Of a stretch of 64,000 nt of DNA, positions 53,246 through 61,091 are shown piece by piece. The stretch is from DYMC01 sp035406705 (GTDB taxonomy: Bacteria > Verrucomicrobiota > Lentisphaeria > Victivallales > GWF2-50-93), in contig CAYRRM010000004.1 in assembly GCA_964426675.1 (NCBI GenBank), forward strand, positions 80,371 to 144,370, written 5' to 3'. The position numbers and the translations under genes were made by a program. The notes beneath the pieces were generated by a model, which saw nothing but the letters and a program-made list of their open reading frames with translations, searched no databases and was not told the origin of the DNA. The stretch's first letter is position 1. Every line of letters starts with the position of its first letter.

Positions 53246-54070
53246 ATGAATGCGATTAAGAAATTTTTTACTCTCATCGAATTACTTGTAGTTATTGCGA
53301 TAATCGCAATATTGGCTGCATTATTACTACCCGCACTACAACGGGCAAAAGAACAGGCAAAACTTATTCAATGTCTTAACAACCTTAAGCAGGTTGGTGT
53401 AGGATACCAGTTATATGGTTCAGATTGGAATATGTATATGCCATGTTGGAAAGTCGCCCCAAACTCGGATTGGGGAAATTGGGGGTATATGCATAGAGGA
53501 CTAGAAAAAGCTCTTGCTCCTTACTTAGGTGCAAGAGAAAATGTCGCAGATCATCTCGCTACTGGACACCCTGTCTGGATATGCCCATCATCTCCTGTTT
53601 ATTTTGACCCTAACTATCAGGGAGGAAAATATAATCATGACGGCAGTTGGGGAGGGTATTCATTCAATTGTTACGAAGGTTTGTATTATCATTATCAGGG
53701 ATCCCCTATGAATTCAAGTCAAGCAACCCCAAATTCATCGGCAATAAGTCTAAAAACCTTTTCCAAACCTAATGGAACTCCATTACAATTTTGTTCCAGA
53801 CGCATGTCTCCAGCATGGCCAATACAGTCAACTTCCGAAAGTGCACCAACAAATAATGGTTTACAACAAGCAAGTTGGCACAAGAAAAATACTTACGGTA
53901 CCCGCCCCACAGTTTTTGCAGATGGTCATGTTAAAGGACTAACTTCATTAATTTACAGGGCTGAAGGCTTCCAGAATATGCTTCTTGGACCATATTCTTC
54001 ATATAATCTCGCTACAGGTGGAGGCTCTCCCCCGCATTCACCATACGATTTCTGGCTTAATGAATTTTAA
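53246..54070 (+). CDS. Prepilin-like secreted protein (first of a pair)
   Basis: A 274-residue protein with a short basic leader and the pilin-type helix [21 protein letters not shown] Trp/Tyr/Gly-rich globular domain follows, and the C-terminus carries [15 protein letters not shown], the Lentisphaerota DGH type ending. The start is placed at 53246 because GGAGG lies seven bases upstream; an ATG at 53216 lies inside the operator palindrome. The residue before the cleavage Phe is Phe, not Gly. It is likely a pseudopilin or displayed protein linked to glycan use. Confidence 0.85.
   Translation: MNAIKKFFTLIELLVVIAIIAILAALLLPALQRAKEQAKLIQCLNNLKQVGVGYQLYGSDWNMYMPCWKVAPNSDWGNWGYMHRGLEKALAPYLGARENVADHLATGHPVWICPSSPVYFDPNYQGGKYNHDGSWGGYSFNCYEGLYYHYQGSPMNSSQATPNSSAISLKTFSKPNGTPLQFCSRRMSPAWPIQSTSESAPTNNGLQQASWHKKNTYGTRPTVFADGHVKGLTSLIYRAEGFQNMLLGPYSSYNLATGGGSPPHSPYDFWLNEF
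53258..53348 (+). repeat. 91-bp identical block, copy 1 (encodes the pilin N-terminal helix)
   Basis: Identical base for base with 54102-54192, while the flanks and the rest of the two genes differ. It covers the leader end, the whole membrane helix and ALQRA, and contains one TTGCGATAATCGCAA palindrome. Confidence 0.93.
53295..53309. repeat. TTGCGAWWWTCGCAA palindrome in the first prepilin gene
   Basis: TTGCGATAATCGCAA, read as IAIIAI in the pilin helix. The protein motif is conserved, so this copy is weaker evidence for selection on the DNA. Confidence 0.75.
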
Positions 54071-54095
54071 TTTAAAGTAGGAAAATTTAGTTTCT

Positions 54096-54893
54096 ATGAA
54101 AAAGAAATTTTTTACTCTCATCGAATTACTTGTAGTTATTGCGATAATCGCAATATTGGCTGCATTATTACTACCCGCACTACAACGGGCAAGAGATATA
54201 GCAAAAATGGTTATATGCGGATCAAATCTTAAGCAAATAGGATTATCTATGCATTCATATGCTTCGGATTTTCAGAACTCTCTGCCATACTATGAACAAA
54301 GCGGTTACGACCCTTTCAAAAAAGGTTCAAGGGGAGCAGGACTTGTCGTCTTATTAGAAGATTATAGTGGACAAAAGTATAACGGTCCTCAAAATGCTGA
54401 TAGGTTAAGACGAGTTACAGGGGGAATATGGCTTTGTCCTTCTGCATGGGTTTCTGTTGCCACAAACTGGTCTGGCTGGCTCGGATCATATTACGTATCT
54501 GCACATGGCGATGGGGGACAATATAATGCATATTCTGGACTTTTCGAGCATTATACAAATGGGACAAACCCCGCAGGCCCTGTGTTTAATTTTAGAATCA
54601 CTCATTTTTCCAGACCAATACAAACACCATATCATTGGGATTCTACCCATAGAAACGACAATACCAGAGGAGACTATAGATACTATGATCCATATCAGGC
54701 TGAATCATGGCATAACACTGCCAGACCTGTAGTTTTTATAGATGGACACGTAAAAAATCTCACAAGTACAAAATATCGCTTTCAAACTGGAGCAGGTTGT
54801 CTTGCTCTGGGACCATACAGCACCTGGGGACTCTGGAAAGGTGTCGGATCTCCAGCGCATAGAGAATGGGATTTTTGGGTAGACGAATATTAA
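54096..54893 (+). CDS. Prepilin-like secreted protein (second of a pair)
   Basis: A 265-residue protein of the same type as its neighbour. It has leader MKKKF and then [20 protein letters not shown]. The globular domain is largely different in sequence, with a C-terminal H-X9-DG motif ([18 protein letters not shown]) that fits the type spacing exactly. AGGA lies about fifteen bases upstream of the ATG. The paralogues share an exactly identical 91-bp 5' segment, so the N-terminal module was recently copied or converted. The gene ends 33 bases before the glycosidase. Confidence 0.86.
   Translation: MKKKFFTLIELLVVIAIIAILAALLLPALQRARDIAKMVICGSNLKQIGLSMHSYASDFQNSLPYYEQSGYDPFKKGSRGAGLVVLLEDYSGQKYNGPQNADRLRRVTGGIWLCPSAWVSVATNWSGWLGSYYVSAHGDGGQYNAYSGLFEHYTNGTNPAGPVFNFRITHFSRPIQTPYHWDSTHRNDNTRGDYRYYDPYQAESWHNTARPVVFIDGHVKNLTSTKYRFQTGAGCLALGPYSTWGLWKGVGSPAHREWDFWVDEY
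54102..54192 (+). repeat. 91-bp identical block, copy 2
   Basis: Second copy of the block at 53258-53348. The boundaries are sharp: T versus A just before it, and A versus G just after it. Confidence 0.93.
54139..54153. repeat. TTGCGAWWWTCGCAA palindrome in the second prepilin gene
   Basis: TTGCGATAATCGCAA inside the 91-bp duplicated block, so not independent of the copy at 53295. Confidence 0.75.
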
Positions 54894-54926
54894 ACAACAA
54901 CTTTTAAATATCGAGGTATTAACAAC

Positions 54927-57900
54927 ATGAAAAAATTTAAAATCTTCTTTTCTTTTTTTCTTTTCTCCCATCTTCTTTCAATTGAACTTTTTTCAACGGA
55001 CGCAAAAATTCTTCTTAATCCCTTAGAAGACTCCTCTCAGGTAAAAACCGGTTCATGGCATATGTCAAAAATGAAGGCTTCCCCAATCGAGTCTGAAGAG
55101 GCAAAAATAGGAAAAAAAGTCTTGCGTTTCTCTGGAATTGCTGATTCTGGTGTAGGTAAAGCAGATTGTCCCATCTACGAAGGTAAAATCAATGCTAATT
55201 CTAAAATATCTCTGTGGATAAAAATATTCCCTGATTCAAATGTTTCCAAAATTGGACTTCAAACAACAGATAATGAAAATGAGGGCTTATTTGTTTTATT
55301 TAATGTCGACTGGACTGGCTGGAAAAAAATAGAAGTTGATTTTAATAATGCAGAACAAGCATGGCAACAGCAGGATAAAAATGGAAAAACCGATTTTCCT
55401 ATAAATGGAATTAGACTTGTATGGTTTACAAAAGAACAGGGATATTCATATGTTGACGTTGATTCTCTTGAACTAATAACAGACTCAAAATTCGCTTCAG
55501 GAAAAATTGATAAAAATTTCATTGTCCCGGATTGGACAGAAGCAGAAAAGCCATCCTCAGCAATATTCATTTTTAATAATGGAAAAAATGAAGAACAGAG
55601 TATTGAATTATCCTTGATTATCCAGGAAGATTCAGCCCTTTTTAATAAAAAGGCTCCAGACCCATTATTAGGCTCTGATCACGCCATCGGCGCAAAAGGA
55701 TGGCTTATCTACGATGACAAAAAGATAGTAGACAATACCCTCACTGATGATGATGATTTTTCTTCAGCGTCCACCGAATGGATTAATGACCATTTCACTG
55801 AAGCATCACAAATCATTGATTTAGGTAAAGTTATAAAAATAAAGGCAATCAAGTTTAAATCTGGAGACGCTAATTGGACATGGCTTCTTGACATGTTAAA
55901 GTCAAACGATGGAGAAAATTTTACTCCTATCCCGGAACTTCAAAATATTAACCTCCATAAACGATGGGGGGAGTTTCCCATACAAATAAATACCCCATTT
56001 GAGGCAAGATACTTAAAACTCCAATATAAAACTGAAAACAATGAGAAAAAACCTGTTATTAGAATGCCTTCAGCAATAATGGTTTATGATGGAATTGAAG
56101 ATGAAAAATTCGAAATCCCAAAAGTTGGAAAAGTTGTCTTCTCAGATAAGAAAAACATAAAAATTCCTTCTTTTAATTTCTCAATAGAAGAAATAAAATT
56201 ACCTCCTCTCCCATTGGGCGGATATCTCATATCAACAATGATTAATCTTGAAAATAAAACCGAAATATATAATTCTAACTTCTTCTCATTTAAACCGGCG
56301 GAAAAAAAACTTGGTGAAAAGTCTCGTTTCGGAATAAATGGAGCCGATATAACTGCTGTCCTATATCATCAACAGTTAGGACTTGGGTGGATACGTTTTG
56401 AAAATCTCAAATGGGCATTCATATCTCCAGAAAAAGATAAGTACGCTTTCGACGGATCCGTTGCTCCGTGGCATGTTAATCAGGACGAATTTATCAAAAC
56501 CTATACTGACGCCGGATTAAGTTACCTGCCTTATGTGTTCCAAACGCCGAAATGGGCGACAAGCGCTCCGGAGGGACATAAAAATGCTCTTGGTTTTCCT
56601 CCAAAAAATTTTAATGATTATGGAACGTGTATCTTTCAAATCGTAGCAAGATATGGGTCTGTAAAACATCCCCCTACCGCCTTACTTACAAATGACAAAA
56701 TCAGCGGAATGGGACTTTTAAAAGTTATAGAACTATGGAATGAGCCAAACCTCAACGCAGAAAGCTGGGGCCCGTGGGTAAGCACTATTGAAAGATATTT
56801 CGATATATTTCGCATCGGAGCAGAAGCAGCAAAAAAAGCAGATCCAAATATAAAAGTGACCAGTTGTGGATGGGCGGGAATAAGAACATCAATTATCTCA
56901 AGAATGCAAACATACAAATACCCAGATGGAAAAACTCCTCTCGATTTTACAGACATCTTAAATGTACACTATTACAGTGGAAAATCAGATCCAGAAACAG
57001 CATATGTTGACCCCAATGTTCAACGTGGTAAGAAAGAAGCAGGTCCAGAAGATAACGATTATGAAACAGAACTCAGATATCTTAATGAATGGTGGAAAGA
57101 TTTAAAACCAAATTCCCCTATCTGGATGACAGAAACAGGATATGATGTAGGTGGCCCTATCGGCAGAGATGAACGCTATCAGGCGGCAAAATTACCAAGA
57201 TGCTTGATGATAGCCCTTGCATCAGGAATACAAAAGGTATTTGTATATCGCGAAATAGGTTCAAGACCAGCTCAGCATGCCGGCGCAGGATTAATTCGCG
57301 AAGATCGCAGTTATCGCCCTTCATTTTTTACCTATGCAACTCTAATCAGAGAGATAGATGGAACAAAAGAGAACAGAGTCAATAGACTTATTATAAAGGA
57401 TAACCCCGCAATCTGGCTGTATTTATGGGAAAAAGAAAATGGTGAAAAAATTCTAACAGCGTGGGCACTTGATGATAAATCTATCCTACCTCTCAATCTT
57501 GGAGATTGTACTGTAACCGATTCCTTCGGAAAAACTTCAAAAATCCACATTAAATCAGATTTACAACTCAGTATTTTCCCACTGTATATAAAAAATATAA
57601 ACTCCATGGAGGAAATAGAAAAACTCTCAAGGGATGCTGAAGAAAGAGAAAAAAAATATCTAATTGAAAAAAAGAACTATATAAAAAGAAAAAAATATCT
57701 CTTTGATTTCGGTTCAACTGAATTCATCGGAAAAATGAATAAATTCGGCATCATAACAGAATATCAACCTGTCCTTTCTTCAGATATATTTAGCGAAGAA
57801 AAAGGATGGGGCTTTGAAAAAACAGCTAATGGGGATTCCGTCGCAAAATGGATTGCTTCTGATATCGAAAAAGATTCTTGCAAAGTTTCTAAAAACCAAT

Positions 57901-58124
57901 TCATAATAAAAACTATTCCAGGAAGTTATGAAATCCAGGTATACGCAACTCCATTTGGAAATAACCCTTCTTTAATTTTAAAAACTGATTCAGATGAGAT
58001 AACTCTTCAAAACACAAAGGACTCTCCAATCTCCTCAGAAAAAGTAAAATCAAATGGCAAGATATATCTCATATTTAACGATTGGTATAATTTACATTGG
58101 ATAAAAGTAATTCAGGATAATTAA
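54927..58124 (+). CDS. Exported clan GH-A glycosidase with carbohydrate-binding-like domains
   Basis: A 1065-residue protein with a signal peptide (about 1-24). A jelly-roll CBM-like domain (about 25-185) and an F5/8 type C-like domain (about 255-385: DHFTEASQIIDLGKVIKIKAIKFKSG, ARYLKLQYKTE) precede a TIM barrel (about 465-820). The likely acid/base is Glu606 (ELWNEPN) and the nucleophile Glu736 (IWMTETGYD), as in GH39/GH5-like enzymes. A C-terminal beta domain follows. The substrate is unknown. GAGG lies about eleven bases upstream. It is clustered with the AraC regulator, prepilins and the esterase. Confidence 0.82.
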   Translation: MKKFKIFFSFFLFSHLLSIELFSTDAKILLNPLEDSSQVKTGSWHMSKMKASPIESEEAKIGKKVLRFSGIADSGVGKADCPIYEGKINANSKISLWIKIFPDSNVSKIGLQTTDNENEGLFVLFNVDWTGWKKIEVDFNNAEQAWQQQDKNGKTDFPINGIRLVWFTKEQGYSYVDVDSLELITDSKFASGKIDKNFIVPDWTEAEKPSSAIFIFNNGKNEEQSIELSLIIQEDSALFNKKAPDPLLGSDHAIGAKGWLIYDDKKIVDNTLTDDDDFSSASTEWINDHFTEASQIIDLGKVIKIKAIKFKSGDANWTWLLDMLKSNDGENFTPIPELQNINLHKRWGEFPIQINTPFEARYLKLQYKTENNEKKPVIRMPSAIMVYDGIEDEKFEIPKVGKVVFSDKKNIKIPSFNFSIEEIKLPPLPLGGYLISTMINLENKTEIYNSNFFSFKPAEKKLGEKSRFGINGADITAVLYHQQLGLGWIRFENLKWAFISPEKDKYAFDGSVAPWHVNQDEFIKTYTDAGLSYLPYVFQTPKWATSAPEGHKNALGFPPKNFNDYGTCIFQIVARYGSVKHPPTALLTNDKISGMGLLKVIELWNEPNLNAESWGPWVSTIERYFDIFRIGAEAAKKADPNIKVTSCGWAGIRTSIISRMQTYKYPDGKTPLDFTDILNVHYYSGKSDPETAYVDPNVQRGKKEAGPEDNDYETELRYLNEWWKDLKPNSPIWMTETGYDVGGPIGRDERYQAAKLPRCLMIALASGIQKVFVYREIGSRPAQHAGAGLIREDRSYRPSFFTYATLIREIDGTKENRVNRLIIKDNPAIWLYLWEKENGEKILTAWALDDKSILPLNLGDCTVTDSFGKTSKIHIKSDLQLSIFPLYIKNINSMEEIEKLSRDAEEREKKYLIEKKNYIKRKKYLFDFGSTEFIGKMNKFGIITEYQPVLSSDIFSEEKGWGFEKTANGDSVAKWIASDIEKDSCKVSKNQFIIKTIPGSYEIQVYATPFGNNPSLILKTDSDEITLQNTKDSPISSEKVKSNGKIYLIFNDWYNLHWIKVIQDN

Positions 58125-58147
58125 ACAAATAAAAAAGGAGATTACTT

Positions 58148-58885
58148 ATGAAAATGAAAAAAACTATCATTACATTTATTACAACATCTCTCCTTGTGTG
58201 TATAACAGCTCTTATCGAAGCAAAAGAAAAACAAAACCCTATTGAAAAAGGAAAGGATAACTCCCCCCTCGGATATTACGAATATCTCCCCAAAAAAAAT
58301 ATATAAAATAAAATACCTCTAATAATCTTTTGGCATGGTTTAGGAGAATCAGGAAATGGAACAACTGAACTAAATAAAGTCCTAAAAAATGGAATCCCCC
58401 GCTTAATTGAAAAAGGAGAAAAATTCGATGCCATTGTAATTTCCCCTCAAACAACACCATGGCCAAAAACCGAAGACTTAGTGGCATTCTTTAATTATAT
58501 CCTCGAAAAATATAAAGATAAAATAGATACAAACCGCATATATATAACAGGACTCAGTATGGGCGGAAGAAATACTCTAATCCTGGCAAGAGCTATCCCT
58601 GATAAAATTGCAGCAATAGTCCCAATTTGCCCGGCTGATAACAACCCCGGCGATGTCTCTGCAATGAAAAATATGGGTATATGGTTCTTCCATAATGAAG
58701 GGGACAACGTCGTAAATGTCTCCTCATCCAAAACCTGGTGTGATGCCCTAAAAAATGCAGGAGCAACGCCAAAATTAACTATTTACAATGCAAAAGGCCA
58801 TGATGCATGGTCTAAAACATATGATGATAGAGAAATGTGGAAATGGCTCTTCGATCAGAAATTAAAAATAACTGAAAAAAAATGA
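58148..58885 (+). pseudogene. Exported alpha/beta-hydrolase esterase interrupted by an in-frame TAA
   Basis: The frame from ATG 58148 (after AAAAAAGGAG) gives a signal peptide (MKMKKTIITFITTSLLVCIT) and then YYEYLPKKNI. At codon 53 there is a TAA stop (58304-58306), after which the same frame runs without a break: IPLIIFWHGLGESGNG, the nucleophile elbow GLSMGGR (Ser137), GDNVVNVSS (acid) and GHDAW (His). So the gene is intact apart from one codon, a dienelactone hydrolase/feruloyl-esterase-like enzyme by type. A single base change or a sequence error would explain the stop. An internal ATG at 58481 is probably not a real start. Confidence 0.8.
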
Positions 58886-58921
58886 GATAGTCTTTTCTCT
58901 CTCTAAAAAAAATATATATAA

Positions 58922-61039
58922 CTATTTGATTTCCTGAACTTTCATTTGTAAAGAATTTGGAATTTCTATTTGCTTCAGCTTTTTTCCATCTCGAATTTCT
59001 ATCACAACATTGCCACTTCTTAAAAAAATCATTGAGATGATTTCATTTGAAATAATATTTAGTTCAATCTTAAGCTCATTTATTTCTCTTTTTTTATTGC
59101 TTTCACTATTATCTGAAGGCATTTCGATTTTTACATTGTTCTTAATAGCTCTCTCTAACGTAAACCTTGCATAAGGACTTAAAAATGGATTTGATAGAAA
59201 AATAAGATCACAACAATAAAAATAAGAAAGAAGGTAAGGAACCCCTTCTATATTTTTCATCAACGCTCTCGTACAATATAATTTATCAATCCTACCATAA
59301 CCATTTGCAGATAAAAGCTCTATTATTTTTCGAGAATGCTCCCTCGAGGGAGCATTAATCACTATAACTGAATCGTATTTTGGACGTAAAGCAACTATTG
59401 CAGGAGGAAGTCCCTCTCCACTTATCAAAAATGTCCTATTACCCCTTATTGCTGGTAAAGCAAAAAATATAATTAACGAAAGGAATAACAATATATACAA
59501 AATTCTACAACATCTTTTCGACGGGCTAAAAAATATTATCAACACCAGCGGTAATGAAAAAAAAAGGATTACTAAAAAAAGAGGAGGCGTCGCTATTCTA
59601 ATAGCAGAATCAGAAAAAAATACTATAAAATTTCTAAAAAAATCTAGAGTAAAATTAAAGACTATTGTTAAAACTTTTAATGGAAAAAGAATCTTTAAAA
59701 AAGAAAATACAAATATCAAATATAAATATGGAGTTATTGCCAGATTAACAATCACAGAAAACGGATTAAAAATATTTTGATTAAATAGTGATATTTGCAA
59801 GCCAGCTAACAAGGCAATTACACACATAATTGAACTTAGCAAAAATCCATTCAAAATTTTTTTTAAATAGTTAACTCTAATTACACCAACTTTAAAATGA
59901 TTCTCCAGGTTATATAATGAAATAAATGAAGACGCCTTATTCCAAGCTCCAATTAAAAATGCCGTTATTGTAAATGAATATTGAAAACCCGTATCAAGTA
60001 ATGAAAATGGATTCAAACAGAGAGAAATCACAGCAGCATATAACAATGACAAATAAGAACTAACTGGATATAAAAAACTCCGTCCAAAAGACCATATTGT
60101 AATCATTAAAAATGCCCTCAATGCTGAAGGTTGAAAACCAGTGCAATATACATAAAAAAATACAAAAAAAGGAAGTAAAAAATACCTCGCTCGAAAAGGA
60201 ATAAAAAACATCAAAAATAAAAATATACTGGCAAAAATCGCAGTATGTATACCACTAATCGCAATTACATGTATAGTACCGCCTAAAACAAGTCTATGTT
60301 TCGATAAAGCATCAATTCCCTGACGACAACCAAATAAAAGAGCCGCAAGAACATTACGGTTTTCATCTTCAAGCCCTTCAGATATATTTGAAAAAATCTT
60401 GTTTCTTATATTCAAAACACTTCTCGTAAAAGAAAATCTCTCTTGAAGAATTTTAACCTCATCTGCGTAGATGATAAATGATATTTTGCGCGATAAAAAA
60501 AAATCCTTCTGACTAAAATCTCCCTCAAAAAGAATATCTGAAGGTCTGGCTACTCTACCTCTTATTTCAAGAATATCACCATAAGAAAATTTTAAATTTC
60601 TGTTTTTAAAGACAACAACAACCGGAATATTTGCATTTATTGGGCTTTTATCATACTGCGAAAATCGCAATTCCATCAACTCTGCATTCGTATAATATGG
60701 CATCTCAAGCCAATCAATCCCAACAGGAGAAGAAAATTCCCTCACTTCCACTTTAGCTACAACTGAAAAATTATTCGGCAGTTTAGAATTTCCATCCTGA
60801 TTATACAGGAAATACCACCCATGAAAGAAGACTATTATCAGAGTTATAATGAATTTGCTGAATTCTTTAGAAAAAATCTTTTTTGCGAAAATCGCAAATA
60901 CAACAAGGGACAAAAATGCGTAAAAAATATTTGACACAAAACACAAAATCCAGGCTGCGAGAAAAGCGCCAACGATACAAGCAAATACAGGCCTTAAAGA
61001 ATACGAAATTATTTCCTCTTCATTAAATCTTTCAAACAT
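58922..61039 (-). CDS. comEC: ComEC/Rec2-family DNA-uptake channel with degenerate C-terminal domain
   Basis: A 705-residue polytopic membrane protein. The N-terminal helices are followed by an OB-type domain (about 75-190: VVAKVEVREFSSPVGIDW, YGDILEIRGRVARPSDILFEGDFS). The Competence domain carries LLFGCRQGIDALSKHRLVLGGTIHVIAISGIHTAIFA and YCTGFQPSALRAFLMITIW. The last part (about 515-620) aligns with the metallo-beta-lactamase domain of ComEC but reads LYCTRALMKNIEGVPYLL where the metal motif HxHxDH should be, so it is probably not a nuclease. It may be needed for transformation. Two palindrome copies (60657, 60883) lie in its 5' part. Confidence 0.88.
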   Translation of the reverse strand: MFERFNEEEIISYSLRPVFACIVGAFLAAWILCFVSNIFYAFLSLVVFAIFAKKIFSKEFSKFIITLIIVFFHGWYFLYNQDGNSKLPNNFSVVAKVEVREFSSPVGIDWLEMPYYTNAELMELRFSQYDKSPINANIPVVVVFKNRNLKFSYGDILEIRGRVARPSDILFEGDFSQKDFFLSRKISFIIYADEVKILQERFSFTRSVLNIRNKIFSNISEGLEDENRNVLAALLFGCRQGIDALSKHRLVLGGTIHVIAISGIHTAIFASIFLFLMFFIPFRARYFLLPFFVFFYVYCTGFQPSALRAFLMITIWSFGRSFLYPVSSYLSLLYAAVISLCLNPFSLLDTGFQYSFTITAFLIGAWNKASSFISLYNLENHFKVGVIRVNYLKKILNGFLLSSIMCVIALLAGLQISLFNQNIFNPFSVIVNLAITPYLYLIFVFSFLKILFPLKVLTIVFNFTLDFFRNFIVFFSDSAIRIATPPLFLVILFFSLPLVLIIFFSPSKRCCRILYILLFLSLIIFFALPAIRGNRTFLISGEGLPPAIVALRPKYDSVIVINAPSREHSRKIIELLSANGYGRIDKLYCTRALMKNIEGVPYLLSYFYCCDLIFLSNPFLSPYARFTLERAIKNNVKIEMPSDNSESNKKREINELKIELNIISNEIISMIFLRSGNVVIEIRDGKKLKQIEIPNSLQMKVQEIK
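60657..60670. repeat. TGCGAWWWTCGCA palindrome, first copy in comEC
   Basis: TGCGAAAATCGCAA, core perfect, read in the third frame as LRFSQ. Confidence 0.88.
60883..60897. repeat. TTGCGAWWWTCGCAA palindrome, second copy in comEC
   Basis: TTGCGAAAATCGCAA, full 15 bases, read as FAIFAK. Confidence 0.9.
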
Positions 61040-61091
61040 AAGTCAAATAACTTAATTTTTCAGAAAAGAAAAAAATGCAAATATGAACCAA

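Noticed and set aside
53216..53246. Upstream ATG of the first prepilin gene at 53216
   Set aside because: It lies within the inverted repeat and upstream of the GGAGG site that fits the ATG at 53246.
58481..58885. Independent 134-residue esterase starting at the internal ATG
   Set aside because: It would lack the first strand and oxyanion region (FWHGLG), which are present upstream in the same frame. A signal peptide and ribosome-binding site lie further upstream still.
481..60897. The TTGCGAWWWTCGCAA palindromes as terminators or operators
   Set aside because: All are inside coding sequences, have no T runs, and occur in unrelated genes far from promoters.
481..60897. The palindromes as inserted elements of the Rickettsia palindromic type or as parS sites
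   Set aside because: They are only 13-15 bp and, in dxr, cause no length change against E. coli Dxr. They do not match the parS consensus.
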